Shown here one piece after another: positions 15,101 through 30,100 of a stretch of DNA of 64,000 nt. The stretch's first letter is position 1; each line of letters begins with the position of its first letter. The stretch comes from Archilochus colubris (lineage: Eukaryota > Chordata > Aves > Apodiformes > Trochilidae), in NCBI GenBank assembly GCA_023079485.1, contig CM041084.1, forward strand, positions 9,980,609 to 10,044,608. Reading direction: 5' to 3'. The translations under genes were made by a program, and so were the position numbers. The notes below the pieces were generated by a model. That model was not told the DNA's origin, did no database searches, and saw nothing but the letters and a program-made list of their open reading frames with translations.

Positions 15101-18100
15101 ACAAACAGCTTATGTAACTCTTTCCGGTTCTTACACTCAAGCATTTAACCAGATTCTTATACCATGTTCTTATACAAAGTTTAGTATTTTTAATAATCAG
15201 GCATACACTAAAACTTCAAAGATTTATTACATTTGTTCTCTGTCCTCTATAAAATCATGTGACCCCCTAGTGGACTGTATTTTAACACAAATACAGTATG
15301 ATGCCATTTGTTAGAAAGATACTCATTGACAACATACAACATAGGAACATAGAGATCAAAGGTCCAGCTAAAACAGCAATAAGAAGTGATGTCTAAGGAA
15401 AAGGAAAAAGATTGTAATATGAACATATCCTTTCCTACATATTCTTTCAGCTTCTGCAAAGGCTGGCTGCAACCCCTAGCAGCTACTGTCATCTTCCTTC
15501 AGCCCTTCCATCCCAAAAGTGTTCAGCTCTTTGCAATAACAACAACCAAAAAAATTAATTATTTAACTATTTACAAATTCTCTTGTATCAGACACATTTG
15601 CTTAAGACAAAGCTGATGCCCTATATTTTAGGGCAGAACTTATCCTCATGCAGGATTGTGCTGAAAACACAAAACCAATGGAATACATAACAGAAAATAC
15701 TCTGACCACTGAATTCCAGTCCTCTGCAATTGCAGGCATCATTATCCCATTTCTGTTTATAAACTCCACCTTAAAACCATGGAGTTTGCTACCATTCCTC
15801 AGAAGAAACCAGGAAGGGCCACTCTGTGTTTTTGGTAGGCTGGGTTGCTAAGGAAAGACACTGAAGCACTCCCTGCTAAACCACGTTTCTAAACTTAGGT
15901 ATGCCACATCAGGCACTTGAGTTACAAGGTGGAACCAAACCCCTGACTGCCTCCCAATTAAATTAGCTGTTATTCTCAAATATCTTTTTAAATATCTGAT
16001 ATCTTAAATATCAGTCTTACTATTTTCATTCTCTGTGTTAACAACAAAATAAGGAAAAAATCTTCAAATGACAGTCAATAATGTTCAACATAAATAAAAA
16101 TCCCCACCAAAATCCCTCCCAGTAACTGGTATTGAAAAGTTTTACATTACATATTGAAAATGTTTTACAAGCATGTTTTCCATCTGCACCCACAGCTTGT
16201 AATTCTTGTGTGCATAAAAATCGTGGATCTGTTTCAACAGCTTCTCTCTTTCATCTGGAATTTCTGACCCATGACTGAGATTAGCAGCTCTTATCCAAGA
16301 AGCTATTGTAGGAAAAGCAGAGTAAGTGTACTTAAACCTACAGAGGAAAGGATACTACTGGAACTGGATCCTCTATGGAAAACATGGACACTCATGCTGC
16401 TGGATTGACACACGTGGTACCTGTACAGGATTACATGCAGCAGGTTGCAAACCTCCCACAAAACCACTGCTTTCTGTCAGCCAACACAAAAACCAACACA
16501 GCTTGGAGGTAGCTCATGTTCATATATAAATACAAAGCTCTCTATGAAAAAAAATTGTAGGTAAAATCTTGGTTCAAGTAATGTCAGTTGCCAAACTCCT
16601 ATGAATGCAATAGGCTGAGAGGAAGAATGCTTCAGCAGGTTGACACAACATACACAACTGTGCTCTGGAATGGGAACACAGTGCCTAAGACAAATACACC
16701 ATTAAAAACAGATTGACAGCCCAGCACTGAGACTTAACATTGACACTGATGAACTCAGGTTTCATTAAAAATAATAAAAAAACCTGAGATAAACAGAATT
16801 TCACACTGACAAAAGTTGCTGCTCATACATACAGAACTAGGACAAAGAGTTCTTGCAGTATCTCTAGAACTGTACAAAAATTTTCATCAGAAAGTCAGTT
16901 CAGTACCAAAATACACCATCCATAGCACTACAGTATTTATGAACATCTGCAAAAAGGGAATACTGCCTGGAAAACACCTCTGGGTTTGGAACATAATGAA
17001 GTCCACACTTGGTCAAAACAAAGTTAAAGCCCCTCAGGTGGGACTAAAGCAAATAAGCAAATGAGTACCAAAGGGCAGGCAGTACCTTTTCTGCAAAACA
17101 CTACTGCTTGTTGCAATACTTCAGTTTAAACAAACCTAGATATTTGACAGTCCTGTTTGATCCCTTTACTTGTGTACACAGACAAGTGTTCAACCACTTG
17201 TCTTTCCCATGCAAGTCTTTAAAAATCAACAAAGCCACCAAGGAGGAAAAAATATTACTCTAAGTAGGAAATCTGGAGTTTAAAACCTACATCTGACTTT
17301 CATGGGTTTTGTTTTTCTTAGATTACTGACCAGTCTTCAAGGATATGACTCACTTAAGAGTAAATATAAAAATAAAAATAACAAATGACAAAATAAAAAG
17401 CCCACTTGCAATGCTCTCCTACCAAAATTCCTGCAGAGCCTGGTGCCAGGAAACAACCCCTGAGATTCCAGCTTCCCACAGACACTTTCACTCATGTTAT
17501 GACTGCAAAACATCACTGATACCAAAACAGTTCTCCTACACCACTTTGTACCAAAATATTCTCCAGCCTTTTCTTAAAGAGTTTTTCCATCTTAAAAAAG
17601 AGGGAAAGCAAGTGATCATAAACTCTAAAAACCACAAAGCCTTCTTCTAAACTAAGCTATTTTTAAAAACAATACTAGAAACTCAGGAATCAGCGTTCCC
17701 CCTTTGGGAAGTTGAATGTTTTGCCACATTATCTTAAATGGGTTCATTTTAATTTCTCTGTTTGTAATGTAAATTGATTTATTTTACTTGTGTTGGTTTA
17801 GAGAGGAGGTCCTATATTTTCTGAAAGAATATTCTGTAGTTTTTACATAGGCAGTTACAAAACTATCCCTTAAGTAGAATGCAAACTGTGTAAAAACTAC
17901 CATGTTGAGTACATGCCAAAACTTTTTAAAATTACCAATGTACTCCCAGGTAGCATGTCCAATCAAGTGTGTGTAGTTGCTGACCTGAACCACAGAAGTT
18001 TGCTTCTATACACACAGCCACTGCCTATGCTTTGCAAGTGCTTGCATGAAGGTTTTTACCCACAACTGAAACAAACCCTTGGATAAAGGCTGTTACTGAC

Positions 18101-21100
18101 CTTCAAACAAATGATGGGTAGCAAGCAGGCATGTGATTAAGAGTCAGTATTCTCTTAGATACACAGGAGGAACATTCCAGCATTAGACTGCTAGAATTGT
18201 AGGGTATTTCCTAAGACAGGATGGAGAGGTTGCAACAGAGAAAGAAGAGTTGTGTACATTTTACCAACAGATTGCCTCATGGCCATTTCAAAGGTTTTTA
18301 TGTTAAAGATTCAGATGTTAGTGATAAGCATGCAGTTGCAATTACTGAATTATTCTTCTCTGAATTTCAAAATTCTATCTTTTACATGTCCAAGAATAAT
18401 CTGGTCACTCTAAATCTTCTGTGTCATTAATAGAGAGATATAAAGACCTCTAGAAAGATATCTCTAACACCTTGAAACACTTCTCCTATGGGCAGGTAGA
18501 GTCAAGAGATGCCTGTACTGATCATAACAACAATCTCAAAAGAATTCAGACTCGTATGTCTAAATTTAAGTTCAGCAAATTCTGGGTCTAAGTGGGAATC
18601 TAATGCCTTGTGCTTAGAAATAAACTGACTATTATTTCTATGAGTGCAAAGAAATTTCTGTCAATCAAGACAACTGCGTGAACTGTAAGTAATCAACCCC
18701 CTAGGCAATCCGCTCCCTAAAAGCTTCAAGAACTCTAACCCATGGCAATGCCAGAATAGCTCTGCCACCTTGACTGCTCATGTGCAGAACCTTCCTTAGC
18801 CTGCAGTCTTCTTGCAGGAGTTTGTGCACAACACATACGCAGCCAAGTCACTGATAGCTCCTAAACTATCAGCAGATTTTAGAACAGATGCTGCTTCACA
18901 GTGCTAGTATTTTTTAGAAGTTCTACAACAGAATATTTACTACATGTATTAATTAAAATCTAACAGCTGTGGCCAACATTATTCCCTGATAAATCTAGGC
19001 ATGTAAAAAGTTGCAGTGAAGTTGTGACCTCCTTATTCTGGGCACAGAGAAAAGGGACCTCTTGAAAAAAATTCAGTTCACAACTGAATAAAGACAGATG
19101 GCAGAAAGAGACATAACTGAAATGAGGTGCCAAGGTTCAGCAGAATGAATCTATGTTTCAGTTTGCTACATTAAACTTAATTGTGTGCACTAATTTGCAA
19201 TTGATTATTTTTTTTATGGCTTTTACTGTTAACTGTGCTGTTTCAGGCCTGAATCTTGGCTCAGTAAAACTGACAGATATTTTCATACAGATCTCAGACT
19301 GCTGAAATCCTTAATCACATGTAATAGCTTTCTTACAGAAGAATGCAGTGACGACAGTTAAATGAAATCAAATCTTCTGAGTAAAGAGCCACAGTTATTT
19401 TTCAGAGATCTGCATAAAGAGCAGTTGATTTGCAACTATGGCATTCCAGATAAAAAAAAAAAAAAAACCACCAATTTGATGAAGGGTTTTCATTTTACAA
19501 CTAACCTCTGACAGGAAAAAAAAATAAAATAAAAAAAAAAGTTTTTATTTCTTTTCAGGATCAAAGGGATGTTGAAATCACATGCACAGTTCTTGCTGCC
19601 ATATACTCTTTGCTGCATCTGATACAATCTAGTTCTGCTCAATATATTTTTTTAACTGTCAAGACATCGAATAGTCAGCAAGCTTAACATTTACTTAGTT
19701 AAAAAAAAAGTGAATGTGAGATTTCTGTTCTAACTAAATAGTTGAAGATCTATTTATCTATGGAAATGTCTTCATTAAAAGCAACATGCAAACTTTTTGG
19801 AGAAAAAGAAAATTCTTTGGGATATGCATTTAAATGTCTCAAGCTCCATGTTCTCTTTTATACTCGGGAGCTTATATAGTTATTTTCCATTAAAACAGTG
19901 ACACCAGGAATCGCACATCATGGAATAATCTGAGCTGCTCCAAATCAGAGGGTTTTTTCCCATTTTCCTTTCACAGCAGGAGACTGCAATGTAACAACTT
20001 CACATATATATTGTGTTCTTCACCAGAGCATGACAGACAGGTATGTTACTTCCATGTGCCTGGCAATGCAAACCATCACAGCAGCAGAAACCAGCAATGG
20101 GGTTCAGCACGAAGAAAATAGAACAAATGAAAACTCAGAAGACAGCTGGGCCTGACAAAAAGGAAAACCATTTCCTCAAACACTGCAAGTCTCAAGCAAG
20201 AAATCTAACGACCTTAGAAGTTGTAACACATCTAAACTAGAAGCTAATCTGTTACACAGGAATCAACAATCAGAACATCACAATAAAGGAAATTCCAGAG
20301 TAGTTTGTCACCTTAAGACCCATTAATTTTAGGAACAGTGATGAACTAATCTCTTCTCTCTGGCAAGGGGATACATTTCTATTGCCTTTCAATAAAATAA
20401 ATGATGTTCTGTAGTTTTTCAGCTTCCACACTGAGGACACAGATGCGAATCAATATTATTAAGTCAAGAATGCTTTAAAGTAACTGAAAGTAAAAGCTAC
20501 AAACCCTTCCATTCCTTGAGCAGTTTCACTTCAAGCACAAATGTCTCCACTTCTTAATAGAAAAATGTTTTACAAAATATCTGCCAAATATTCCACATCT
20601 TAAATACACAGATGAAAGCTTGGATGTCTTCAGCCAGAACAAATACAGACTGTGTAGCCCAGTATCCTATAGCTACCCATTTCCCCCAGGAAAATGTTTG
20701 AACATCTTCAAAAATTGTCCATTAGGTCTTAAAGATTCTGTCTACACACATTCCCAAGCAAGAACTAGCAACTATAATTAGCAATTATAATTGCCTATCA
20801 CTCCAGAGTAATACCCAGGACAACACTGTGAAAACCCTGTCTCCAAACCCAACAAAGGCTTAAGCACAAGAGAGAGAGAGAAAAAAAAAAAAAAAGAAAG
20901 AAAGAAAGAAAAAATTCTTGTATATCTATTGTCAGAAGTACTGTTATGGTATTACCAGTACAAGAGACTTCCTTCCTAGCTGTGCCATAAAAGCACAAAA
21001 TTTAGGAGAAAGGAAGCAGGTGTACTAATAACTACACGTGCTGGAAGCAAAATCACTTAACCCTCAATTACTGCTTTAATAGAACACTTCCATAGTTCCT

Positions 21101-24100
21101 CATCTCTCATATAGTAAAATTTAAGTTCCTATTCTTAAAGCATGAGAACCTGATTTGTAAAAAAAAAAATAATTCCAAATCACCCCTATTTTCAGACTGT
21201 TACTATGGCCCTGCATGTAATGGATTACTCGAATGAACAAAAACAGAAAAAAGCCTCTAAGTTCTGCTCTTTTTCTGGTAAATCAAAGTAACAAAGTCAA
21301 CCAATTTGGAACATTTTTGTTACTCCCTCTAGGGAGCTGATGAAAGACCAGACACATAGGGGAAAGCAGATTCAGACTGTAACTACAGAATTTTCAAAAC
21401 ACAAAGGAACTGACAAAAAAAACCCCAAACACTTGTTGAAAAGAAAGTTTTCTGTTACCATGTATCTATGTTAAGACCTGAACACAATACAAGCACATCT
21501 TACATGCAACTTTTTAAAAAGCTTTCTATATATCCAAATTGAATAGAGAATTCTCATTATGAAGACTTGTATGAAAAAGAAAAATAATAAAATTCATTTC
21601 TCAGAGGAACATGGATAGTTTAGGAGCATTCACATCAACACTGTGTTCATACCTAGCATAACCTAGAAAAAACCAAAAATCCCCCACCATTCCAAACACC
21701 AAAATATTTTTCCTGAAATATAAACCAAAATAAAGAACAGCACAAACAAATAAAGAACAACAAATGCTACAATTTGAACTAGTATGTCAATCACTATCAA
21801 ATATTCTTATAACACATACAATTCACATGACTGAACACTTTTTTTTTTCCCCAAAACCCACTCTTACTTCCTGCATGTTATTTGACATATATCTGGCAGA
21901 GGGTGGGTGGGTGGAAAAGTGTTCTTTTTCTAGTTCAGGCGTTTTAGGGGAACAGCATTGGGTGAGGAACACTGCATATAAAAATATATTCTGCATCATA
22001 AAACTGATTACTAGACCAAGACAATTTCCTAGCCACACATACTAGAGAACTTAGCAATCTATTTCAACAATTAACAAGATGAATCAATAGACTGTGGGAG
22101 GAAAGAACAGAGTTGCCACAACACAAACTGCAATTTTTCAAATTATTGCACCACCAAGCTTGCTCTACTAGGAAGTATCAACAAATTAAGAACAGATATT
22201 TCCTCATTTGAAGCATCTTAGATTTACTACATTAACAGTCTGCTCAAAACGTGCAGACACATCAAACTTGCCAACAAATCCGGGGTGTTTGCTCTATAAA
22301 CCAGCACAAAACCATGCAGCTCAGCACATGTGTTGTGACATAATGAAGTCCACACTTGGTAAAAAACAAAGTTGAAGCCCCACAGGTGGGATTGAAGCAA
22401 ATAAGCAAATGAGTACTAAGGGGCTGGTACCAAGTACCAGTACTTCTTTCCCTGAAGAGGAAAGCACAAGAGTTGTGGTGGTTTTGAATATAACACTGCA
22501 AACTTATTCACTGTTATTTTTCAAAGGTGATCAAGTTACTAGTCTACAGAACACACTATGTGAAGAAAGGCATCTAAAAGTACAGATACCTGGATTTTTA
22601 TATTAGGCTATACAGATCTGAAATGAAGAACCACATGCTACAAAAAAACATTAATAATGCTTAAATATAAAACAAACGGAGCTTCCTGAACTGGTAAGTT
22701 TTAGTAAGCTATTTTTAAAATGAACACTCACAAACTTTGAGCACAATTAATTCAAATCAGAATAATCGAGGTTTTGTAACTACCTTCATGCTTCAACAGT
22801 TCTCCTGGTTGTTTTTAAAAATGAAAGAGGAAAACACTGAATTTTAGAGATTCACCCGTTTTCTTCCCACCATCCTTTCAAGACAGCGACTGAATATAAT
22901 AATATGGACTGCCAATACATTTAACTTTGCATTTGGTACTATATCTTTCAAAACCTTTCTGAAGTAAACTATTTCAGTCAGTCTGGATGATTTGAGTCAG
23001 CATCTAACCGAAGGAATGCAAACAAAGGTTGCAAAAACAACAGTGCAGTCTGTAGTAGGCTCTCTCAAAGTCTTCATTAAAACAGTTGCAGAAGTATGCA
23101 ATTTACATAGCAAATATAAACCTCTTAGGTGAAAGTGATTTCAACTGAACTAATGTAAACTTGACCCATGCTGCTATATGATAAGGACAGCCAAATGACA
23201 ATGTAATGCTTGTCTGTCATATGAGAGTTATTTTCAGCCAAGTAAAACTAGTTTCATATTTCTGGTAACAACTTCATGCTACATAATTCTCCACTGCTTC
23301 AACTGAAAACCATCAGCTCTGTTTCAAAACTGTAACTCCTAATGAAAATTTCCTACTCTCATCAGGGTGTAGCAGACAAAACTTTGAGCAATGAGTCATT
23401 ATATTGGAACACTCATCTTCCAAGGTTTATTTATATACCAGGAGTTCCATCTGAAAAATTCTATGTTTTATCAATTTGCTGCACAGAGTTTTAATACCAG
23501 CTATTTAGATGACAAGCATCTGAGAAGCTTAAAGTGTCTCACTACCTCCCACAAAACACCCCTCTAAAAATAGCTTTTTCTTTCCTAGTACACTTAATAG
23601 TTAAGCAAGCACTGCTATTTTATGCAGAAAAGGTTTCTTACCATTTTAAGCCACATCCAGAGACTAAAAGTTAATTCAAATGACAGTTCAAAAAACCCAC
23701 AGAATAGTTCAGGTTGGAAGGGACCTCTGGAGGTCATTTGATCCAAACATGCACTAAAAACTGGGCTAACTTTTAAGATGGATCTGTGTACTGAGAGTTT
23801 ATGTTTGATGATTTAATATGTTAACAGGTCTGTTGAAATGTCGTAAGAGAAATCAGATGCACAACTTGACATTATAAACTGCTCAGGTTCCAACTTTGTT
23901 TCCCCAAAAGACACCTCAGCAGTACTATTTGCCACTTTCTATAAGTCCTCTTCATGCAGGCTATTGTTCTCTTTCACTTCAAACCTGACCACAGGCTTCA
24001 ATAACCTTCTTTTTTGCAGGCACTAGAACTTGTGTGCTTTCAATAAAGCCAGCCCTTATATACAAAACTATTTAGGCATGAAAACAACAACAGCAGACTA

Positions 24101-27100
24101 AAATGAAAATTAAAAAAAAAGAAAAACAACCGAACAAACAGAAAAACATCTTAAGACCTGTACACATCTTCCTTAGTTACTCAGGGCAACAGCAGATTTA
24201 AAGGATACATTACTATCAGTTCCAAAAGTCAGTGGCAAATGTTATGTAATATCAATGTGTTATTTGAAAAAATATGGTACTATACATACTGTTTGGAAGG
24301 CACTCAAAACAGTTCAAGCAGCACACTAATACTTTCAGGTTTACATTTTCATTTAGTAGCTCAGTATCATGTTCATAAACATCAGTTTGTTACATGGCTT
24401 TCTACTATAAACATCCTGGAAAAGAAACTTTATATATGAATCAGTCAGTTCACCACACTACATCTTATGTGACAGTTATAATCTCAGCATAGTTTTAGTA
24501 CACTAAATCTGACATTTGAGAAACAGGAAACTATGGTCAACTGTCCAATATAAATGCCTTTTTTTTTAACTGGTTCTCCATTCCTAAGACCACCATTCAT
24601 GTGTCTCTTAACTATTAGGAAGTCAACCATTTTACCTTCTTTAACACGAAGTAATAGTGAACCAAACAAAACTTAAAATTTAAAAAAACAAAAACCACAC
24701 ATACAAAAATACAACCCTCAATACACAAATGTTGCATACATAAACTATCAGGTACTTGGAACTGATGGCAGCTAAAAAAAAATAATCAGGAAGGAGAAGG
24801 ACACGGACTTCAGTTGTCAAATACTCACACTTGATTATTCTATACTTACCCACACTTCCCAGATACAGGCTGGCAGCCTAGAGTAAATGGCCATCTGCAG
24901 TACTAACCATATAAACTGATTAGATCCATCTTAACATTAGGTACCCATAAATGGTAATAATTTTTCTTATGAATCACTTCTCAACAAATTCAATCTAACA
25001 TACTAAAGCAACATTTGGACAAAGGATCAAAAGGATGTGTCACAAAGCCTCACCACCTTTCTTTTCATATTTTCCTATGTTGTATAAAAATTCATCTACA
25101 ATCCTACAGCTATTGTAACCACAGAATTAACCAAATGTATAGCTAGAAGCTAAGAGAAAGATCTTTTGCTCTATGGCAATTAAAAACAAACATCACACTG
25201 CAGAGATCCTCTTGCTAATCAGCTTTACAGAGTATATACGTAAGGCCCGTCAGCAGGGATTGGTTGGAGATTCCTGTCCTGAATTATCCATCTAAGATCC
25301 AGTTTGCAAGTTTGATTCTACATCATTAAATCTTCATATGAAATATGTTTAACACAATAAACACCTTGACCACCTCTGCCAATGTCACTCAGTACAGGAT
25401 GTAACCTGCAGATTCCCAACCTTTTTTCTTCCACAAACGTACTGGGTCAGCCTTGCTAATATCAGCAAGTACCAAAGTCTTTTTTACTTTAACCACAGAA
25501 CTGGAGTATTTGACAATAATCTCATGCATTGGGCTTGGGGATAGAGGTGGATGTATGCAGATTTTATTCTAGCACAAGGCTGAATACAAATAATTTCGTA
25601 GCTATAAAACAGAATTTCCTTTTTCAGATGTGTCCTTAGGTCTGCTTTTGCTCAGAATAGCTCCTCCTCTCTCAAACACCAGCAGCTTGGTGAACATCCA
25701 ACAAGACATTCAACTGGGAAATAGGCAGCTACCACTGAAGTCACACTTCAGCATTGCAGAAACAGTCATCAAAACATGGGCTGATAATGATTTCATTGAT
25801 TATTGTAGCTATCCATCAGCCTCTAGTAAAAGAGTAAATGCTGACATTCTCTCTTGCCCATTGGTGAAGTGGTATATGGTAACTCAATGCTCACACAGTG
25901 CAATCATTTCCTACAGCTTTCCAAGAGAAAGAAAATGGACCAGGTTTCTTTACTACAGGAGTATAAATGAGTTAAGTTTAAAAGGCAACGAGGCACCTAC
26001 TTAAGTTTAGGAAGATTTTTTTCTTCCTAAAAAATCAGCAAAAATAAAACCCTAAAAACCACCTCAAACTAGAGCAGAAACCTAAACAAGTCTAGGACCC
26101 AAAATGCTAAAGCAGATTTGTAATTAATGTTCTAATATATTACTTTTACTGCAGTCATGTAGTATTTCATTTCCTGTGTAACACATGGCTAGAGATACAG
26201 AGAAAATCCCTAATTTTGTTTTCAGAATGAATTTTCAAAATGTTAAAATTTATTTCTGTATCTGTTTCCTGCTGATTGCTGACAGACTGCACACAGATAC
26301 AGCTCTTGGTACCAAGCCAAATTTATAACTCATCTGGGGAAAAAATATCAGCATGGCTCTATCTGTATGTTCAAGAAAACAGGAGTCAGATTTTCACTTA
26401 TCAAAAAAAAGATGTTCAACATGATATATTGGCAAGTTATAAACATCACATTAAGCAACAAAAACCCCCACAAAGGCAAAATCAGATTAACTTCTTTGCT
26501 TGTTCTAAGAAAAAAAATGGAAGTAAATTGTACCACTTATATTATAAAATTCCAATAGTTTTTTAAAAAATAAAGGCCAACATGATAGCTGGCCTTTAAA
26601 AATTTAGAATTTAGTCCTCATTTTCTACGTTCTACCTCATAAGTTTTTATACTTAAATTGCCACTTACCTAATACATGTGTCTTAATGACACTCATTCCA
26701 ATATAAAATACATCTAGTGTATTAAAACACTGCTGAAAAAGAGGAAATGTCGACTTTATTTAAAGCCCATTTTGATCTCAAATCCTTTCACACTGTAAAT
26801 TCTGCAGCCTTGTTCTAAATTACTTGGAAAAGTACCCACCTCTGCTCCTTCCCACCCCATATAATCAGTGACATCTTCCAAACATGGCACAGATCTACAA
26901 CTATGTGTTAGCAAGTCCAGGAGTACAGATTCTATTCTTCTAATGCAGTAAATGAAATATTATTTAGCACACCCATTTTTCTTTTAAATAGTTCAGTGCT
27001 GACATTTCAAATAACAACTTTTATTCATGTTGAATTAATTAATTTAACATGCACAGCAGAGAATATTCCTATTGTATAACCACCTGCTTATTGGAAGAAG

Positions 27101-30100
27101 TAAATCTAATTTAGGAAACTAATAATTAACATTACAAACACTAGTGTGATAACACAACAGAATCACTTTCAAATTGTAACTAACCATATTGCCAGCAGGA
27201 AAATCTGAATTCATTTCTCCTGCAATAACCACTTTCCTAAAAATAAATAATGCAGCAATACTGCATGTACTCATGCATGTATCATTACAGTATCAATCAA
27301 TCTAAAGGAGGGGTGGGGAGGGGAGGCACAGTGGGTGGAAATCACACCTTACATATACTGCTGCTCAGCTAAAAGTTCTTTTCCAATCAAGAGCTCAGAA
27401 AGACACCACACGTCAAATAAACGTTGGGAATGTTACGTAATTTTAGTTGAAAAAAATCTTACATCTCAGTTTAAGTCCCAGAAGAGTAAAATATTTCCTA
27501 TATTTAAAACACAGCATTGTCCTACTTAAGTATTAAAGTTTATTTCTCTGACCAGAAACCCAGGGAACATACTCCAGTTTGGAGCTCACGTTGAGATGGA
27601 TAAACTGCATACCTACTAAAGACACCTCAGGCTCCATATACTGTCCAGTAGCTCCAATTTGAAATATGACTGCAATCCATGAATCTCCAAGACAACACAC
27701 ATAAAACAGAGGGATGGAAAACAGACGTTTTCCAAGGCACATTACAGATACAGCAAAAACCCATATAAACCTTAATGACTATGACAGCAGTCACTGAAGA
27801 GTGCTTCTGATTTAATTGGGCCTCCAACTGTCAGAAGATTTCTGTTTTCCAGATTACATTTCATCTGGAAGATCCATTTATTTGGAAGCATGGTATTTCC
27901 AGAATATATATAGTATATAGGTCAGTAGAAAGAAAAGAACCCCCACAAACAACATAAAAAAAACCCCAACACCAAACCCTAAGTGATTTACAGTATGTCA
28001 ACCAAGTGGTGTATCAGAATGTCACACTTTTGGGGAAGCCATGCATATATGGGATCAGTTATTTCTCATAATGCCATGGGATATGCTGGTGTTTGCAGCC
28101 AGCACTCACCTCTAATTTCAGTCAAGAGGCCCCTTTCTAAATCTTTATTTATTTGAACAACTCCACACAGGAAATAATTTCCATTTTATCAAAGGTAACA
28201 AATTGGAACTTAGATAAGATAAAATTTACATGTAGCACTAAGTTTGAATATCTAATGCTTAGTTACCAGCAGACAGTTACTATATACAACTCTCCACAAC
28301 AAATCTAGCTTCAATTAATTAATTTTAAATGCACCCAGACAGAATACTTTCATTATATAGCTGCATGGTAACAGGGAGAAAAAAACCCTCACTGCCAACA
28401 TAGAACTAACATAAGAGCTAATAACCACATTATTTAAGGCTCAAATCTCAGCTTCAAGAAGTAAACTGAACTCATCCCTTTTAAACACAGTCCTCATTTT
28501 TACCATGACCTTCTGCTAGAAAACTTGGATAAAAGATACTAGGAAACAGGAGTAAAAAAAAAAAAAAAAAAAAAAAATCCCATCTCACACATACATACTA
28601 TATGTTCTCCAGACACCTGGAAGTCCTGTAACTTCCTAAACAGAGCTGGGACAGGTCGTATCAGGTATAGCAATTTGATCATATGAAAACAGCTACTTGG
28701 TTATTTATGATAGCAACCCAGCTCGATGCACAGTCCTGCAGAGTACCTACCCGAGGTGTGGATGCCTATTATTAAGGAGCAGAACAGACAACAAGGAAGT
28801 CACACTGAAAGATGTAACATGAACCCTCAAGACTTCAGGTATGGAGACCAAGAGGGGCAGCAAGCTCTGCACCGGGGCAGACCAGGAGAGACAGAGAGGC
28901 CTGGATGAGCACTGACACTGTCGGGTAGCTGGCTGTCAGCCGTATTAAAAACTGTTAATCCTCCAAAGTAAAATTTATGAAGAAAAGGTATTCAAGTCTC
29001 AGTGAATACATAAATAAATAAATAAATGCAGTTCTAAAGACTTTTTAGAAAGCCTGAAAATTTCGAAAGAAGACCTCCACTTTCGAAGAAAGCGTTTTAT
29101 AGCCAACCAACCACAGCAATGCACATTAAGGCTACCAGAGCCCCTTAGTCCTCACCTCCCAACTCTGAAACCAGCCAGAAACACCTCATTCTTCTGCCAC
29201 TCCTGTCAATAATGCTTTATTCAAAACGGTAAGACCGATGCCAATTTTGTCTGCCTCTAATCTTAACTTTTTAATAAAAGGTTCCTGCCCGAGTCGTGCC
29301 CCGCAGAGCCCTCGCTACATCCAAGACGCGTTCATCACTGCCATCTGGCAGGAGGGGACGGGAGGGGGGGATGGGGGAGAGAAAAAAAAAAAACAACCCC
29401 TGCGGTAAAGTTTATTTCTGTGAGGGAAATCCCGGCCATGACAGGTTCGGTGCTGCACGGCAGCGCCGCGGGGCTGTCACCACACGGCAGAGGCGGCGCG
29501 GCTGCCCCAGCTGCCGCGGGCGCTCCAGGACCAGGTGGCCGCGCCGTGGCGGGCGGGCGGGCGGGGGGGACAGGGACAGGCCACCCCGACGGAGAGAGGG
29601 TCCCTCCGCCTGCCCACGTCCAGCACCGCCGCTGCTGGACGCCAAGTCTCTAAAGAGGCTGACAAACCGGGACGAGCAGTGCAGGGGACGCGGGAGATGC
29701 CTCCTGCTCACCCTTTTCCTCCAGCCAGGCCGGCTTTAGGGCTTTGGCCTCCGGCCTGGAGGAAGCCTCTTCCCCCACTACCCGCGGAGGAGGGGGCCGC
29801 CTCGGGGGTGGGCGTCACATTGCTCCCGGGGAGGTGACAGACCCCATCCCGCCCAGAGACTGCGCTGCCCGCCGGGCGCGGGTGCTCCCTCGGAAGCGCC
29901 GAAGGGTGTTGGCCACTCACCCACGCAGGCAGATCTGCGGAGGAGACGCTGAGCCGCACCGCCTCCTCCTCGTCCTCCAGGAAGGCGAGCGCCCGGCCCA
30001 GCCGGGAGGTCTTGCCGCCGCGGTGCCTGCGGATCCAGAAGAGCCCGCACAGGGCGATGAGGACCCAGCTGAAACTCAGTCCCAGGTAGCCCAGCACATA

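Larger units (their letters stand above)
5834..29920 (-). other. ESYT2 intron 1 (about 24 kb)
   Basis: A long first intron between the hairpin exon and the VHFPDTERAEWLNK exon. It holds simple repeats, two copies of an unclassified repeat (16990 and 22337), one short CR1 3' piece (near 23.7 kb), short inverted repeats near 26.0 and 26.6 kb, a 24-base A run (28554), and GC-rich island sequence in its first 500 bases (about 29420-29920). No ORF in it looks like a protein-coding gene; the longest AT-region frame (25630-26004) begins with GTG and has no recognised family. Enhancers are likely in such an intron but cannot be identified by reading. Confidence 0.85.

Noticed and set aside
20781..20794. 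14-bp perfect palindrome GCAATTATAATTGC
   Set aside because: AT-rich palindromes of this size are expected by chance in tens of kilobases.
25630..26004. 124-codon plus-strand frame in ESYT2 intron 1
   Set aside because: It begins with GTG rather than ATG, has no recognised family, and is isolated in intronic DNA.
29296..29739. 147-codon plus-strand frame and overlapping minus-strand frames
   Set aside because: Low-complexity Arg/Gly/Pro translations in several frames at once, typical of GC-rich promoter DNA.
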